A stretch of 36,408 nucleotides of DNA from Desulfobulbaceae bacterium (GTDB lineage: Bacteria > Desulfobacterota > Desulfobulbia > Desulfobulbales > SURF-16). Under the pieces are notes generated by a model. It was not told the DNA's origin. It did not search any database and saw nothing but the letters and a program-made list of their open reading frames with translations. The translations under genes were made by a program, and so were the position numbers. Shown piece after piece: positions 14,534 to 23,651 of the stretch; the stretch's first letter is position 1, and each line of letters begins with the position of its first letter. The stretch lies in NCBI GenBank assembly GCA_002868945.1, contig PKTX01000067.1, positions 1 to 36,408 on the forward strand. Direction: 5' to 3'.

Positions 14534-17047
14534 TTAAACTTGCGGCGGCGCATAGAAGCGCAGACGCAGGGCGTTTGTCACCACGGACACCGAACTCAAG
14601 GCCATGGCAGCCCCGGCAATCATCGGATTCAAGGTGGGGCCGCCGAAGATATAGAGCAGACCGGCCGCCACCGGGATGCCGGTGACATTATAGGCAAAGG
14701 CCCAGAAGAGATTCTGCTTAATATTGGTCATGGTGGTGCGGCTCAAGGAGAGGGCGGTCACCACACCGTCGAGATTACCGCGCATCAGCACGACATCCCC
14801 GGACTCAATGGCAACATCAATGCCGGTCCCCATGGCAATGCCCAGATCAGCCGTGGCCAGGGCCGGTGCGTCATTGATGCCGTCACCCACCATGGCCACC
14901 ACCTTGCCCTCCTCCTGCAGCCGGCTGACCTCCAGGGCCTTATGGTCGGGCAGTACTCCGGCAATGACCCGCTCGATACCGGCCTCGGCGCCAATGGCTC
15001 GGGCGGTCTTTTCGTTGTCGCCGGTGAGCATCACCACTTCGATACCCATCTGCTCAAGCTTCTTGATGGTGGCCGGTGTCTCAGCCTTTATGGCGTCGGC
15101 AATGCCGAGCACGGCCTGCAGTTCACCATTCACGGTGAGGAAGAGCGCGGTTTTGCCGGCCCCGGACAGCTCATCCGCCCGGGCCAGGGCGTCACGGCTC
15201 AGTCCCAGCACCTCTCTTTCTTGCATCAGGGCATGGTTGCCCAACAGCAGGTCAAACTCCTCCTCCCGCATGGTCAAGCGGGCCTCGATACCCTTTCCCG
15301 GAATGGCCTGAAAGCTCCGGGGCTCCAACAGGGCGATCTTTTTCTCCCTGGCATGTCGAACAATGGCTTCGGCCAGGGGATGCTCGGAGCCGCTTTCAGC
15401 CGAGGCGAGCAGGACCAGGAGCTCCTCCCGGCTAAAACGGTCGGTAAGCAACTGAAAGTCAACAAGCGACGGCTGACCGTGGGTCAGGGTACCGGTCTTG
15501 TCAAAGACAATGGTCCGCACCCGCTGGGCCATCTCAAGGGCGCCGCCGTTTTTGATCAACACCCCGAGCTGGGCGCCCCGGCCGGTGCCCACCATGATCG
15601 AGGTGGGGGTTGCCAGGCCCATGGCGCAGGGACAGGCAATAACCAGAACCGCGATAAAGATGCGCAGGGCAAAGGTAAATTCGGCACTGCCGATAAAATA
15701 CCAGGCCAGACCGGCCAGCAGGGCCACCAGCATCACCGTGGGCACAAAGTAGAGACTGATACGATCCGCCAGATTGGCGATGGGCGCCTTGGAGCCCTGG
15801 GCATCCTGCACCATGCGGATAATGCGGGCCAGCATGGTCTCCTCGCCCACCTTGTCGACCTCCACGGTCAGGGCACCGTTTTTATTCAAGGTGCCGCTGT
15901 AAACGAGATCCCCCTTTTTTTTCTTTAAGGCAACACTCTCACCGGTGAGCATCGACTCATCAACGGCCGACTCCCCTCGCAGGACAACACCATCCAGGGG
16001 CAGCCTGTCGCCGGGCCGCACCAGAATATGATCGCCCTTGACGATTTCATCCACCGGAATCTTGATCTGTTCGCCGTCCTTGAGCAATAACGCCGTCTCA
16101 GGCGCCAGTTCCATCAACTTACTGATGGCATCAGAGGTCTTCAGCTTGGAGCGGGCCTCCAGATACTTGCCCAGCGACACAAGGGCAATGAGCATGGCCG
16201 CGGATTCGAAATAGAGGTCATGGGCCTTGGCCATGGGATCTATGCCGAGACCGATTTCAATGAGATTCCATGTTGAATAGATAAAGGCGGCACCGGTGCC
16301 CATGGCAATAAGAGAGTCCATGTTCGGCACCCTGCGGATAAGGGCCGGAATGCCGATGATATAAAAACTCCTGCCCAGCCACAAGACAGGCGCCACCAGG
16401 GCAAACTGGATCAAGGCAAAACGAAAGGGATGCTGCATGGAGCTGACTGCGGCAGGCTGACGCAGGCCGACCATTTCACCCATGGAAAAAATCATGACAA
16501 GCAGGGCAAGGACAAGGGAGGGCCACAGACGGCTCAGCATGGTGCGCAGCTTTTCCTCGTTCTCCTGCTGTTTTCTGGCAAAGGCGTTCCGGCCATCACC
16601 CTGACTGATTAGTGCAGTAAAACCGATTTCCTTGATGGTCGCCAGAAGATCACGAACCTGAAGGCGCTGCGGGTCATAGATCACAACGGCCTTCTGGGTG
16701 GCAAGGTTGACGCTGCACTGTTCAACACCGGCCATGTCACCCACCACCTTTTCAATACGGCTTGAACAGGAGGCGCAGCTCATGCCTTGGATATCAAGGG
16801 AAACCTCCTTGTTCTCGGTGGAGTGCAGAACAAGCTCAAACCCCAGCTCATCAATATGCTCGGCAATCTCGGCAAGGGATATAATTGCGCTGTCAAAGAC
16901 GAGGTGTACCATCTCGGTTGCCAGGTTCACCTGGCAACTTTCAACACCCTCCAGATCACCAATCACCTTTTCAATGCGAGCGGAACAGGAGGCACAATGC
17001 ATGCCCTGAACCGGGAGGCGGAGCTCTTCAAACTGGGCGGTTTCCAT
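14534..17047 (-). CDS. copA: Copper-exporting P1B-type ATPase (CopA)
   Basis: An 837-residue Cu(+) pump. Two N-terminal heavy-metal domains carry CASC (Cys18/Cys21 and Cys91/Cys94). Eight TM helices follow, with the membrane metal site CPC at 472-474. The catalytic Asp516 sits in DKTGT, and SEHPLAEA and MVGDGINDAPA form the ATP-binding and hinge regions. Tyr-Asn in TM7 and MALSSVSVV in TM8 complete the Cu(+) signature. The start is the ATG at 17047 with GAGG seven bases upstream; an upstream ATG would add 29 residues without homology. It is transcribed away from the CopZ-like gene across a shared 169-base region. The role is export of cytoplasmic copper. Confidence 0.95.
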   Translation of the reverse strand: METAQFEELRLPVQGMHCASCSARIEKVIGDLEGVESCQVNLATEMVHLVFDSAIISLAEIAEHIDELGFELVLHSTENKEVSLDIQGMSCASCSSRIEKVVGDMAGVEQCSVNLATQKAVVIYDPQRLQVRDLLATIKEIGFTALISQGDGRNAFARKQQENEEKLRTMLSRLWPSLVLALLVMIFSMGEMVGLRQPAAVSSMQHPFRFALIQFALVAPVLWLGRSFYIIGIPALIRRVPNMDSLIAMGTGAAFIYSTWNLIEIGLGIDPMAKAHDLYFESAAMLIALVSLGKYLEARSKLKTSDAISKLMELAPETALLLKDGEQIKIPVDEIVKGDHILVRPGDRLPLDGVVLRGESAVDESMLTGESVALKKKKGDLVYSGTLNKNGALTVEVDKVGEETMLARIIRMVQDAQGSKAPIANLADRISLYFVPTVMLVALLAGLAWYFIGSAEFTFALRIFIAVLVIACPCAMGLATPTSIMVGTGRGAQLGVLIKNGGALEMAQRVRTIVFDKTGTLTHGQPSLVDFQLLTDRFSREELLVLLASAESGSEHPLAEAIVRHAREKKIALLEPRSFQAIPGKGIEARLTMREEEFDLLLGNHALMQEREVLGLSRDALARADELSGAGKTALFLTVNGELQAVLGIADAIKAETPATIKKLEQMGIEVVMLTGDNEKTARAIGAEAGIERVIAGVLPDHKALEVSRLQEEGKVVAMVGDGINDAPALATADLGIAMGTGIDVAIESGDVVLMRGNLDGVVTALSLSRTTMTNIKQNLFWAFAYNVTGIPVAAGLLYIFGGPTLNPMIAGAAMALSSVSVVTNALRLRFYAPPQV

Positions 17048-17216
17048 ATTTTTTCCTCTTTTAGGGCATGATGCGGTCAGGAGGGCGAAAAAGTTCTTGA
17101 AGTTAGAGGGCCCGGAAATTAAAATTGTTCCCAAACTCGCAAATATCTCATTAAGATTATTTCATTTTTTTTCAAAGACCCAGGTAAAAAAATGCCTGGT
17201 CGACAAGGGGACTGAA

Positions 17217-17414
17217 ATGGCTACACTTAAAATCAAGGGCATGAAATGTCAACACTGCCTCTCCTCGGTAACCAAAGCCCTGGAGGCCATTGCCGGCGTC
17301 TCCAACGTCTCGGTTGATCTTGACAAGGCGGAAGCGACCTATGACGCCGAGGCCACCGTTGACCAGGAGACCCTGCGCCAGGCGATCCGCAAAATCGGTT
17401 TTGACCCTCAATAA
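17217..17414 (+). CDS. copZ: CopZ-like copper chaperone (HMA domain)
   Basis: A 65-residue single heavy-metal-associated domain with Cys13-Gln-His-Cys16 in the metal loop (MKCQHC) and the usual beta-alpha-beta-beta-alpha-beta pattern ending IRKIGFDPQ. It is divergently transcribed from CopA, and AGGGG lies six bases before the ATG. It would carry Cu(+) to CopA. The CQHC loop instead of CASC may tune metal affinity. Confidence 0.88.
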   Translation: MATLKIKGMKCQHCLSSVTKALEAIAGVSNVSVDLDKAEATYDAEATVDQETLRQAIRKIGFDPQ

Positions 17415-17462
17415 TCGCCCGCTTTTCCTGCCTTTCGCAGCCCCGCCCCAAGGGCGACAAAC

Positions 17463-17769
17463 TTACATTTCTTCAAGCAGTTCGTGACGGCAAGGATGCA
17501 GGTGCTGCACATGGCGGGAAAAGCAGGCAAAAAGCTGGCGCGGACTCTTCTCCGGCCGCCCGCATCTGTTCCGGGTGGAGGAATTCCTCTGAGAACAGGG
17601 GATTACCGGAGTTCGAGACCACGGCCAAAGGCAGGAACAGCGCGCAACCACCACCATTTCAGTAGAGATCTTCCAGCGCCTCCAGACAGATCACCTCCCG
17701 GAGACGCCACCAGGAGAGTTCTGCGCTGCGATCACCTGCCTGTACCGCAGGTATCCCTTTACGCGGCAT
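17463..17769 (-). pseudogene. Decayed small gene (in-frame UGA and frameshift)
   Basis: From ATG 17769 (GGAGG eight bases upstream) the frame reads MPRKGIPAVQAGDRSAEL and on to LREVICLEALEDLY, then TGA. The same frame continues in coding-like fashion (NGGGCALFLPLAVVSNSG, NPLFSEEFLHPEQM). Near 17560-17580 the sense moves to the next frame (PRQLFACFSRHVQHLHP, CRHELLEEM), ending at a TAA at 17463. The span is about 102 codons. I do not recognise the family. The simplest reading is a gene broken by one nonsense change (TGG to TGA) and one frameshift. The UGA could instead be selenocysteine, but no good SECIS follows it. Confidence 0.4.
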
Positions 17770-17878
17770 CTCCCGGCCCTCCATTTTTCGGCCACAAACG
17801 GTCGGCGCGGCGGAGGTCTTGCAGCGCCATCTGACCACTGCTGCACCAAAACAAATAACCCCGGCAGGTGTTGTGTTC

Positions 17879-20560
17879 ATGGGTTCTTCCACCACCGACA
17901 AACCGTGCATTCTCTACCTTGATGCCGTTCCGGAACAACGCCGGGACTTCAAAGAGACCTTTGCCACCGACTTCACGGTGCTGGTGGCCGCTTCCCCGGA
18001 AAAGGCCCATGACCTGCTGCGTCGCCATGATATCCTGGCCGTTGTTGGCGACCAGCCCGCAGGTGACAGCTCTATCCTCCATTTTTTTGCCGAGATCCGC
18101 GCCTCCTTTCAGGATGTCTTCCGCATTCTGCTTCTGGATGCGGCGCACGTCGACCAGCAGACATATCTTACAGCCATCAACCAGGCCAATGTCTACCATC
18201 TTTTCACCAGGCCCTTTGAACCTGCCGAAGTGCGGCTGGTCATCCATCACGGCCTGGACAGCCTCAACCAGAAACGGCAGCTGCAAGCCAAGATACGCCA
18301 CATCGAGATTGAAGAGGCGAGCCGTCTGGCCGAAGATGCCAATCAACACAAGAGCCGTTTTCTGGCCGACATGAGCCATGAGATCCGCACGCCCCTCAAC
18401 GCCATTATCGGCATGGCCCATCTTATCGCCGAGACCTCCCTCTCCAACAAACAGCTTGAATATATCAACAAGATTAATCAGGCATCCCGCAACATGCTTG
18501 ACATTATCAATGACATTCTCGACCTCTCCAAGATAGAGGTGGGCAAGTTGAAACTAAAGGAGAGTGAGTTCACCCTGGAGGATATTCTGCAAAATGTTAC
18601 GGACATTGCTGTCATCAAGAGGCTGCATCCCAGCGTCGAGCTTATTGTCTCCACCGGAGCCGATGTTCCCGCCACCCTCATCGGCGACCCCCTGCGTTTG
18701 ACTCAGGTCCTCATCAACCTGGTGACCAATGCCGCCAAGTTTACCGACATGGGGGAGATCATCATCAGCACCGAGCTGTTGCAAAAGGAGGAAGATCATG
18801 TGGATCTGCGTTTCTCGGTAATGGATACCGGCATCGGCATGACAGCCCAGCAGCAGGCCGTTATCTTCGAAGCCTTTCAGCAGGCCGACAACGCCCCCTG
18901 CCACGACTACTCCGGCACCGGTCTCGGCCTTACCATCAGTCGATTGCTGGTGGGCATCATGGGCGGCACCCTGCAGGTGGAGAGTCGTCTCGGCCAGGGC
19001 TCGACATTCAGCTTTGAACTCACCCTGGCGCGGCTTGTCACAGAGAGTGGCGGCGGCGACCACCTGCCGGAAGACCTCCGCCATATGCCTGTCCTGGTGG
19101 TGGATGACCACCCCACGGTTCGCAAGATCTTCCGTATTCACCTGCAATCCTTGCATCTGCAGGTCACCTTGGCCGCCTCCGGCCATGAGGCCCTGGCGCT
19201 TATCGATCAGGCCGAGGCAGACAACGAACCCTTCCAGCTCATCATCTGTGACTGGCAGATGCCGGGCCTCAACGGCATAGAGTGCGCCCGCCGTATTCTT
19301 GCCCATACGGGGCTCTCCCTGCAACCGGCCATCATCATGGTTACCGCCTACGATTCCGCCGATATCCATCGGCAAGCAGAGGAACTGGGCCTGAGCGGCC
19401 TGTTGTTCAAGCCGGTCAACAAACAAAGGCTTGTGCAAACCATCCTGACCGCCTTTAACAAAAAAAGAGTGGCCGCGCCGCCGAAGCAGGTCGATGCATG
19501 CCCTGCCGAGGAGCTCAAAAAGGTTATTGCCGGGGCGGAAATCCTCGTTGCCGAAGACAACTCCATCAACCGGCAGGTGACCAGGGAGATCCTGGAATCG
19601 TGGGGAGTTACCGCAACCATGGCCCACAATGGCCATGAAGTGGTGGAACTGGTCAAGAAAGGCCGTTTTGATCTGCTTCTGCTGGACATCCAGATGCCGG
19701 TCATGGACGGCTTTGAGGCCTGCAGACAAGTCAGGCAATGGGAGCAACACAGCCCGAGACGCAGACTGCTCGGCCCCCTGCCGATTATTGCCATGACCGC
19801 CTATGCCATGAGCGGCGACCGGGAAAAATGCCTGGCCACCGGCATGGACGACCATATTGCCAAGCCCCTGGATCCCGGCAATCTCTTTGACATTCTGGTT
19901 ACATGGCTGGCCAAGCCGGCAGGCAGGAATGAGGAAGCGGCACTGCCGGTCCGGCGCCGACAGAGTATACCGCCTGATCTGCCCGGCATCGATCAGGTCA
20001 GCGCCCTGCGCCGCCTGGCCGGCAACAAGCTGCTCTATCGCAACCTGCTCATCCAGTTTGCCGGTGACTACCGGGAAATCCTGCCTTTGATTGAAAAATA
20101 CATCGACAAAAACAACTGGCCCGAGGCCACCAAGCTGGTCCACACCCTGAAGAGTGTTGCCGGCAATATCGGCGCCCTGGAGGTGGTGCAGGCCACCACC
20201 CTGCTTGAGAAGGAATTGCGCCACAAGGGCCCGGACACCAGGGCATACTTCAAGATTCTCACGGAAAAACTGCTGCCCATCCAGCAATCCCTGGCCGAGG
20301 CCTTCCACGAGTTGAGCGGCCAGCGCCGGCAGCAGAGAATCGGCGCCGCCCTGGCCGACGAACAGAGCCGCATGAAGCAACTCAACATGTTTATCAACAG
20401 CGCGGCACCGGAAGCAAAACCGCTCTTTTATATCCTCAAGCCCACCCTGCTCTCCATGGCCACGGATGAGACATGGCAACTGCAGGAGTTTCTGGAAGAA
20501 GACGATTTTGAGCAGGCCGGCCATGCCATGCAGGAGATCCTGAGGATCACCGACCAATAG
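17879..20560 (+). CDS. Hybrid sensor histidine kinase (REC-HisKA-HATPase-REC-REC-Hpt)
   Basis: An 893-residue soluble phosphorelay protein. In order: an N-terminal receiver-like domain (residues 8-125, with GDQ at the expected acceptor Asp), a coiled linker, HisKA with His167 (SHEIRTPLN), HATPase (NLVTNAAKF, DTGIGM, SGTGLGLTIS), receiver 1 with Asp458 (CDWQMPG), receiver 2 with Asp603 (LDIQMPVMDG) and a C-terminal Hpt domain with His755 (VHTLKSVAGNIG). No TM segment is seen, so it is cytoplasmic and receives its signal through the first receiver or a partner. The start at 17879 has only a weak site. No separate response regulator is adjacent; output must pass to one encoded elsewhere. Confidence 0.93.
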   Translation: MGSSTTDKPCILYLDAVPEQRRDFKETFATDFTVLVAASPEKAHDLLRRHDILAVVGDQPAGDSSILHFFAEIRASFQDVFRILLLDAAHVDQQTYLTAINQANVYHLFTRPFEPAEVRLVIHHGLDSLNQKRQLQAKIRHIEIEEASRLAEDANQHKSRFLADMSHEIRTPLNAIIGMAHLIAETSLSNKQLEYINKINQASRNMLDIINDILDLSKIEVGKLKLKESEFTLEDILQNVTDIAVIKRLHPSVELIVSTGADVPATLIGDPLRLTQVLINLVTNAAKFTDMGEIIISTELLQKEEDHVDLRFSVMDTGIGMTAQQQAVIFEAFQQADNAPCHDYSGTGLGLTISRLLVGIMGGTLQVESRLGQGSTFSFELTLARLVTESGGGDHLPEDLRHMPVLVVDDHPTVRKIFRIHLQSLHLQVTLAASGHEALALIDQAEADNEPFQLIICDWQMPGLNGIECARRILAHTGLSLQPAIIMVTAYDSADIHRQAEELGLSGLLFKPVNKQRLVQTILTAFNKKRVAAPPKQVDACPAEELKKVIAGAEILVAEDNSINRQVTREILESWGVTATMAHNGHEVVELVKKGRFDLLLLDIQMPVMDGFEACRQVRQWEQHSPRRRLLGPLPIIAMTAYAMSGDREKCLATGMDDHIAKPLDPGNLFDILVTWLAKPAGRNEEAALPVRRRQSIPPDLPGIDQVSALRRLAGNKLLYRNLLIQFAGDYREILPLIEKYIDKNNWPEATKLVHTLKSVAGNIGALEVVQATTLLEKELRHKGPDTRAYFKILTEKLLPIQQSLAEAFHELSGQRRQQRIGAALADEQSRMKQLNMFINSAAPEAKPLFYILKPTLLSMATDETWQLQEFLEEDDFEQAGHAMQEILRITDQ

Positions 20561-20704
20561 GGGGCATGCCTCTCCCGGTGCCCAGCGGCGTGGGCACGGC
20601 GCTACAGTGTGGTTTAGAGAAAATTCAGGAGTCAGGAGTCGAGAGGCGTGAGGCGGTACGGGAAAGACGAAGCCTCCAGAGATTCACCACGTCGGAAGGG
20701 TGCG

Positions 20705-21433
20705 TCACATATAGAGACCGCCATTGACGCCGATCACCTGGCCGGTGATATAACCGGCCTCCTCGCCCAGCAGAAAATTGACCACTCCGGCCACCTCGGC
20801 GCTGCTGCCGAAACGCCCCAGGGGGATGGTGGGCAGCAGCTTGTCCTTGGGCAAGGCATCGGTCATTTCCGTGTCAATAAGCCCCGGTGTCACCACATTG
20901 ACCAGGACATTGCGGCGCGCCATTTCCCGGGCCAGGGCCTTGGAGGCGCCGATAAGGCCGGCCTTGGCCGCTGAATAGTTGACCTGACCGGCCTGGCCGG
21001 TTTCGCCGGAAACAGAAGAGATCGCCACGATCCGACCGGCCCGGGCAAAGAGCATGTTTCTGGCCAGCACCCGGGTCAACAGAAAGTAGGCGGTGAGATG
21101 GACATCAAGGACATTGTCCCACTGCTCCCTGGTCATGGTTGCCACCAGGGTATCGCGGGTTATACCGGCATTGTGGACCAGCCCCCAGACCTTATTATCG
21201 TCAAGCAAGGGCTCCAGGGCCGCCTTGACCTCTTCTTCGTCCGACACATCAAAGGGCAGCAGACGACAGCAGCCGCCCCGTGACTCGATCTCCGCCTGCA
21301 CCGCCTTGGCGCTGTCATGATCGGAGCGATAGTTGAGCCAGATATCATAATGGGGGGCCAGGCGCCCGGCAATGGCAGCGCCGATTCCCCGGCTTGCCCC
21401 GGTAACCAGGACAATCTTCTTTTTTTCTTGCAT
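20705..21433 (-). CDS. FabG-like 3-oxoacyl-ACP reductase (SDR)
   Basis: A 242-residue short-chain dehydrogenase/reductase. TGASRGIG (11-18) is the NAD(P) motif, NAG is at 88-90, and the catalytic Ser140 (SSVSG) and Tyr153-x3-Lys157 (YSAAK) are present. The Asn of the usual catalytic tetrad (NLT) appears replaced by His112 (VHLTAYF). It most resembles 3-oxoacyl-ACP reductases. It is ten bases downstream of a lipoprotein gene, an arrangement reminiscent of specialised lipid or aryl-polyene-type clusters, but no ketosynthase or acyl carrier gene is in the window. Whether it serves housekeeping or specialised fatty-acid synthesis is open. Confidence 0.85.
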   Translation of the reverse strand: MQEKKKIVLVTGASRGIGAAIAGRLAPHYDIWLNYRSDHDSAKAVQAEIESRGGCCRLLPFDVSDEEEVKAALEPLLDDNKVWGLVHNAGITRDTLVATMTREQWDNVLDVHLTAYFLLTRVLARNMLFARAGRIVAISSVSGETGQAGQVNYSAAKAGLIGASKALAREMARRNVLVNVVTPGLIDTEMTDALPKDKLLPTIPLGRFGSSAEVAGVVNFLLGEEAGYITGQVIGVNGGLYM

Positions 21434-21443
21434 GGTATCTTCC

Positions 21444-22196
21444 TTACGGCAATGCCCTTTGCAGGGCGGCTATACTTTTCACCACTTCCGGGGTGAGGAT
21501 TTGGGCAAAGTTCCAGGCAATGATGTCCTTGCCATCCTTGCCGCGGCTCAGACTGTAGACGTTGTAATACTTATCCTCCGCCGTCCCGCTGAGCCGGGTC
21601 CGCCAGACAATCTCGTCGGTGGCCACCTTGCGCAGCTTAAGCTCCACCTCAAGCTCGAAACCATAGGAGACGTAGGGCAGGCCGATCACCCGCGTCAACC
21701 AGGCATACATAAAGGAGCCGTAGTAATAACCGGTCTCATGCACCAGACTGCGCTGCAAGGAACCCTCCAGCCGATAGTCATAGTCGGAATGGTTATTGTG
21801 GGGGATAAAAAAGACATCCTGAGCGGCGCGACACTCTGCCAGAATATCGGCAACAGCCAGGGCAACGGTGTAATTCATCGGCTTGGAGCTGAAGGAGGAA
21901 AAGGCGGTATAGATCTCCGGGATATCGGAGCCGATCTCAAGCCAGAGAATACCCGGGATCAGGCCCTTCCACTTCTGATTATCGCTGCCGTGGACCTGGG
22001 GCCGCATGTCAACAAAGGGCTCCACGCCGATACGAACCGGCGGCGACACCACCAGGCCGGGGCACTCCTCGGCCAGGGGCGCGTCAAAGGAGAGGTCCAG
22101 TCGAGGCGCGGCACAGCCGCCCAGCACCAGAACCATAAGCCCCATCATGACCGGCAACAAAACCGCCCGGCCGACATTCTTCCTCTTTGTCTTCAT
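21444..22196 (-). CDS. Predicted outer-membrane or periplasmic lipoprotein
   Basis: A 250-residue protein with a lipoprotein signal peptide: positive N-terminus, hydrophobic core and lipobox VLGGC with Cys28. The mature part has no domain I recognise; it is beta-rich with motifs such as YDYRLEGSL and FELEVELKL, resembling lipoproteins that form small beta-barrel or sandwich folds. GGAGGAAGG precedes the ATG at 22196. It is followed after ten bases by the FabG-like gene, so the two are probably co-transcribed. The function is unknown. Confidence 0.75.
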   Translation of the reverse strand: MKTKRKNVGRAVLLPVMMGLMVLVLGGCAAPRLDLSFDAPLAEECPGLVVSPPVRIGVEPFVDMRPQVHGSDNQKWKGLIPGILWLEIGSDIPEIYTAFSSFSSKPMNYTVALAVADILAECRAAQDVFFIPHNNHSDYDYRLEGSLQRSLVHETGYYYGSFMYAWLTRVIGLPYVSYGFELEVELKLRKVATDEIVWRTRLSGTAEDKYYNVYSLSRGKDGKDIIAWNFAQILTPEVVKSIAALQRALP

Positions 22197-22430
22197 GCAC
22201 CCTTCCTCCCCGGCTGAAATCTCTTTTTTTACCTTTCAAAAACAGGCTTTTCCGTTTACTATCCGCCCTTCGGATGAATCAGACACTACTATAACAAAAT
22301 CGAGACTCTCTTGAATTCTCTTCCGGCTTTTTTGTACGACGGTACCCCTGCCTCTTTAAAATAAAATGCATGCCATGGCAAGCCGGGCCTTGTCGATCGC
22401 CGTCGTCATCCTGTTTGGGTATCAACACTC

Positions 22431-23651
22431 ATGACCTCTGCTTCTTCTTTACCAGCCACCATTCTGACCATTGACTCCACCCTGCGTGATGGTGAACAGG
22501 CGGCCGGAGTCTACTTCACCCGGGCGGAAAAGGTGGCCATTGCCACGGCCCTTGATGCGGCCGGGGTCTCCATCCTTGATGCCGGCTTTCCCATTGTCTC
22601 CAGGGAAGAAACCGCCGCCTTTGCCGCGGTGGCCGCCGCCGGTCTCCGGGCCAGGGTCTTTGCCACGGTACGGCCCGACATTGTCGAGATCTCCAACGCC
22701 AGGAAACTGGGCGCCCAGGGCATCTTCCTCTTTTTCCCCATCTCGCGCATCCTGAGCGGCCTGATCCGCACCATGAGCCTGTCCCAGTTTCAGGAGGTGA
22801 TCGTCAAGGCGGTCCAGCATGCCATGGACCTGGACCTGGAGGTCATTGTCGTTCTGGAGGACGCCGGTCGGGCCGGGTCAGGCACCGAGGCCGAGACCAT
22901 AGAACGCCTGAGACCCGAAGGGGTCACATCCTTTATAATTGCCGAAAGTGTCGGCGCCCTGACGCCTTGGGCCATGCAGGCCAAGATCAAGGAGCTGTGC
23001 AACAGCTTCCCGGACCTCAAATTCGGCATTCACTGCCATGACGATTACGGCCTGGCCACGGCCAACAGCCTGGCCGCCATAGAGGCGGGCGCCCTCTACT
23101 TCTCCGGCACGGTCAACTCCATCGGAGAACGGGCCGGCAACGCCTCCCTGGAGGAGGTTATTGTTGCCTGCCGCAATCTCCTGCTTCGGGAAACCGACGT
23201 TGACCCCCGCCACCTCTGCAAACTGTGCCGACTGGTGGAGGAGATTTCAGGCTTAGTCATCCCGCCCATCAAACCGATCAGCGGTTCCAACACCTTCAAG
23301 TGCGAGTCGGGCCTCCACTCCCGCGCCCTGCTGCGCCAAAAGGGGAGCTACGAACCCTATGCCCCGGAACAGGTGGGCCAGGAACGCTCCTTTTCCCTGG
23401 GGAAACACACCGGCATGGAATATCTTGACCACCTCCTTGCCGAGCAGGAGATTTCCCTGGACGATGGCCCCAAAAAAGTACTGCTTGCCAAGATCAAGGG
23501 CTACCAGGAGGAGCACAAGTCTGCCGAGATGCGTGATTTTGTCATGACATGTCGGACCTTTCAGCGCAGCCATTCAGGCCTGAACATGGAGATCTTCCAG
23601 CACCTGCTGGCCGAGGTAAAAGAGGATGGAAATGGCCCGGACCCTGATTGA
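22431..23651 (+). CDS. NifV/homocitrate-synthase-like acyl transferase
   Basis: A 406-residue TIM-barrel enzyme of the 2-isopropylmalate/homocitrate synthase (HMGL-like) family. STLRDGEQAAGVYF (Arg19, Asp20) has the AAGV signature of NifV-type homocitrate synthases rather than the SPG of LeuA. The metal site reads His201-Cys-His203-Asp-Asp. The chain ends soon after the linker domain, and the LeuA-type regulatory domain is absent. It would condense acetyl-CoA with a 2-oxoacid; 2-oxoglutarate is the family default, but no nif genes are near. It is the first gene of a four-gene operon and overlaps the next by 20 bases. The ribosome-binding site is poor; a 22-codon leader frame overlaps the start as ATGA. 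Confidence 0.85.
   Translation: MTSASSLPATILTIDSTLRDGEQAAGVYFTRAEKVAIATALDAAGVSILDAGFPIVSREETAAFAAVAAAGLRARVFATVRPDIVEISNARKLGAQGIFLFFPISRILSGLIRTMSLSQFQEVIVKAVQHAMDLDLEVIVVLEDAGRAGSGTEAETIERLRPEGVTSFIIAESVGALTPWAMQAKIKELCNSFPDLKFGIHCHDDYGLATANSLAAIEAGALYFSGTVNSIGERAGNASLEEVIVACRNLLLRETDVDPRHLCKLCRLVEEISGLVIPPIKPISGSNTFKCESGLHSRALLRQKGSYEPYAPEQVGQERSFSLGKHTGMEYLDHLLAEQEISLDDGPKKVLLAKIKGYQEEHKSAEMRDFVMTCRTFQRSHSGLNMEIFQHLLAEVKEDGNGPDPD

Noticed and set aside
14540-15928. 462-codon plus-strand frame opposite copA
   Set aside because: CopA has every catalytic motif on the minus strand; the opposite frame is His/Gly/Gln-rich shadow sequence.
17180-17199. CCAGG...CCTGG hairpin between copA and copZ as a metal-regulator operator
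   Set aside because: Only five pairs with a ten-base A-rich loop, and it does not match CueR or CsoR operators as I know them.
18554-20557. Long open frame (667 codons) antisense to the hybrid kinase
   Set aside because: The plus strand carries complete HisKA, HATPase, REC and Hpt motifs; the antisense frame shows none.
20578-20597. GTGCCCA/TGGGCAC hairpin after the hybrid kinase as a terminator
   Set aside because: The stem is perfect but no T run follows, so intrinsic termination is not supported.
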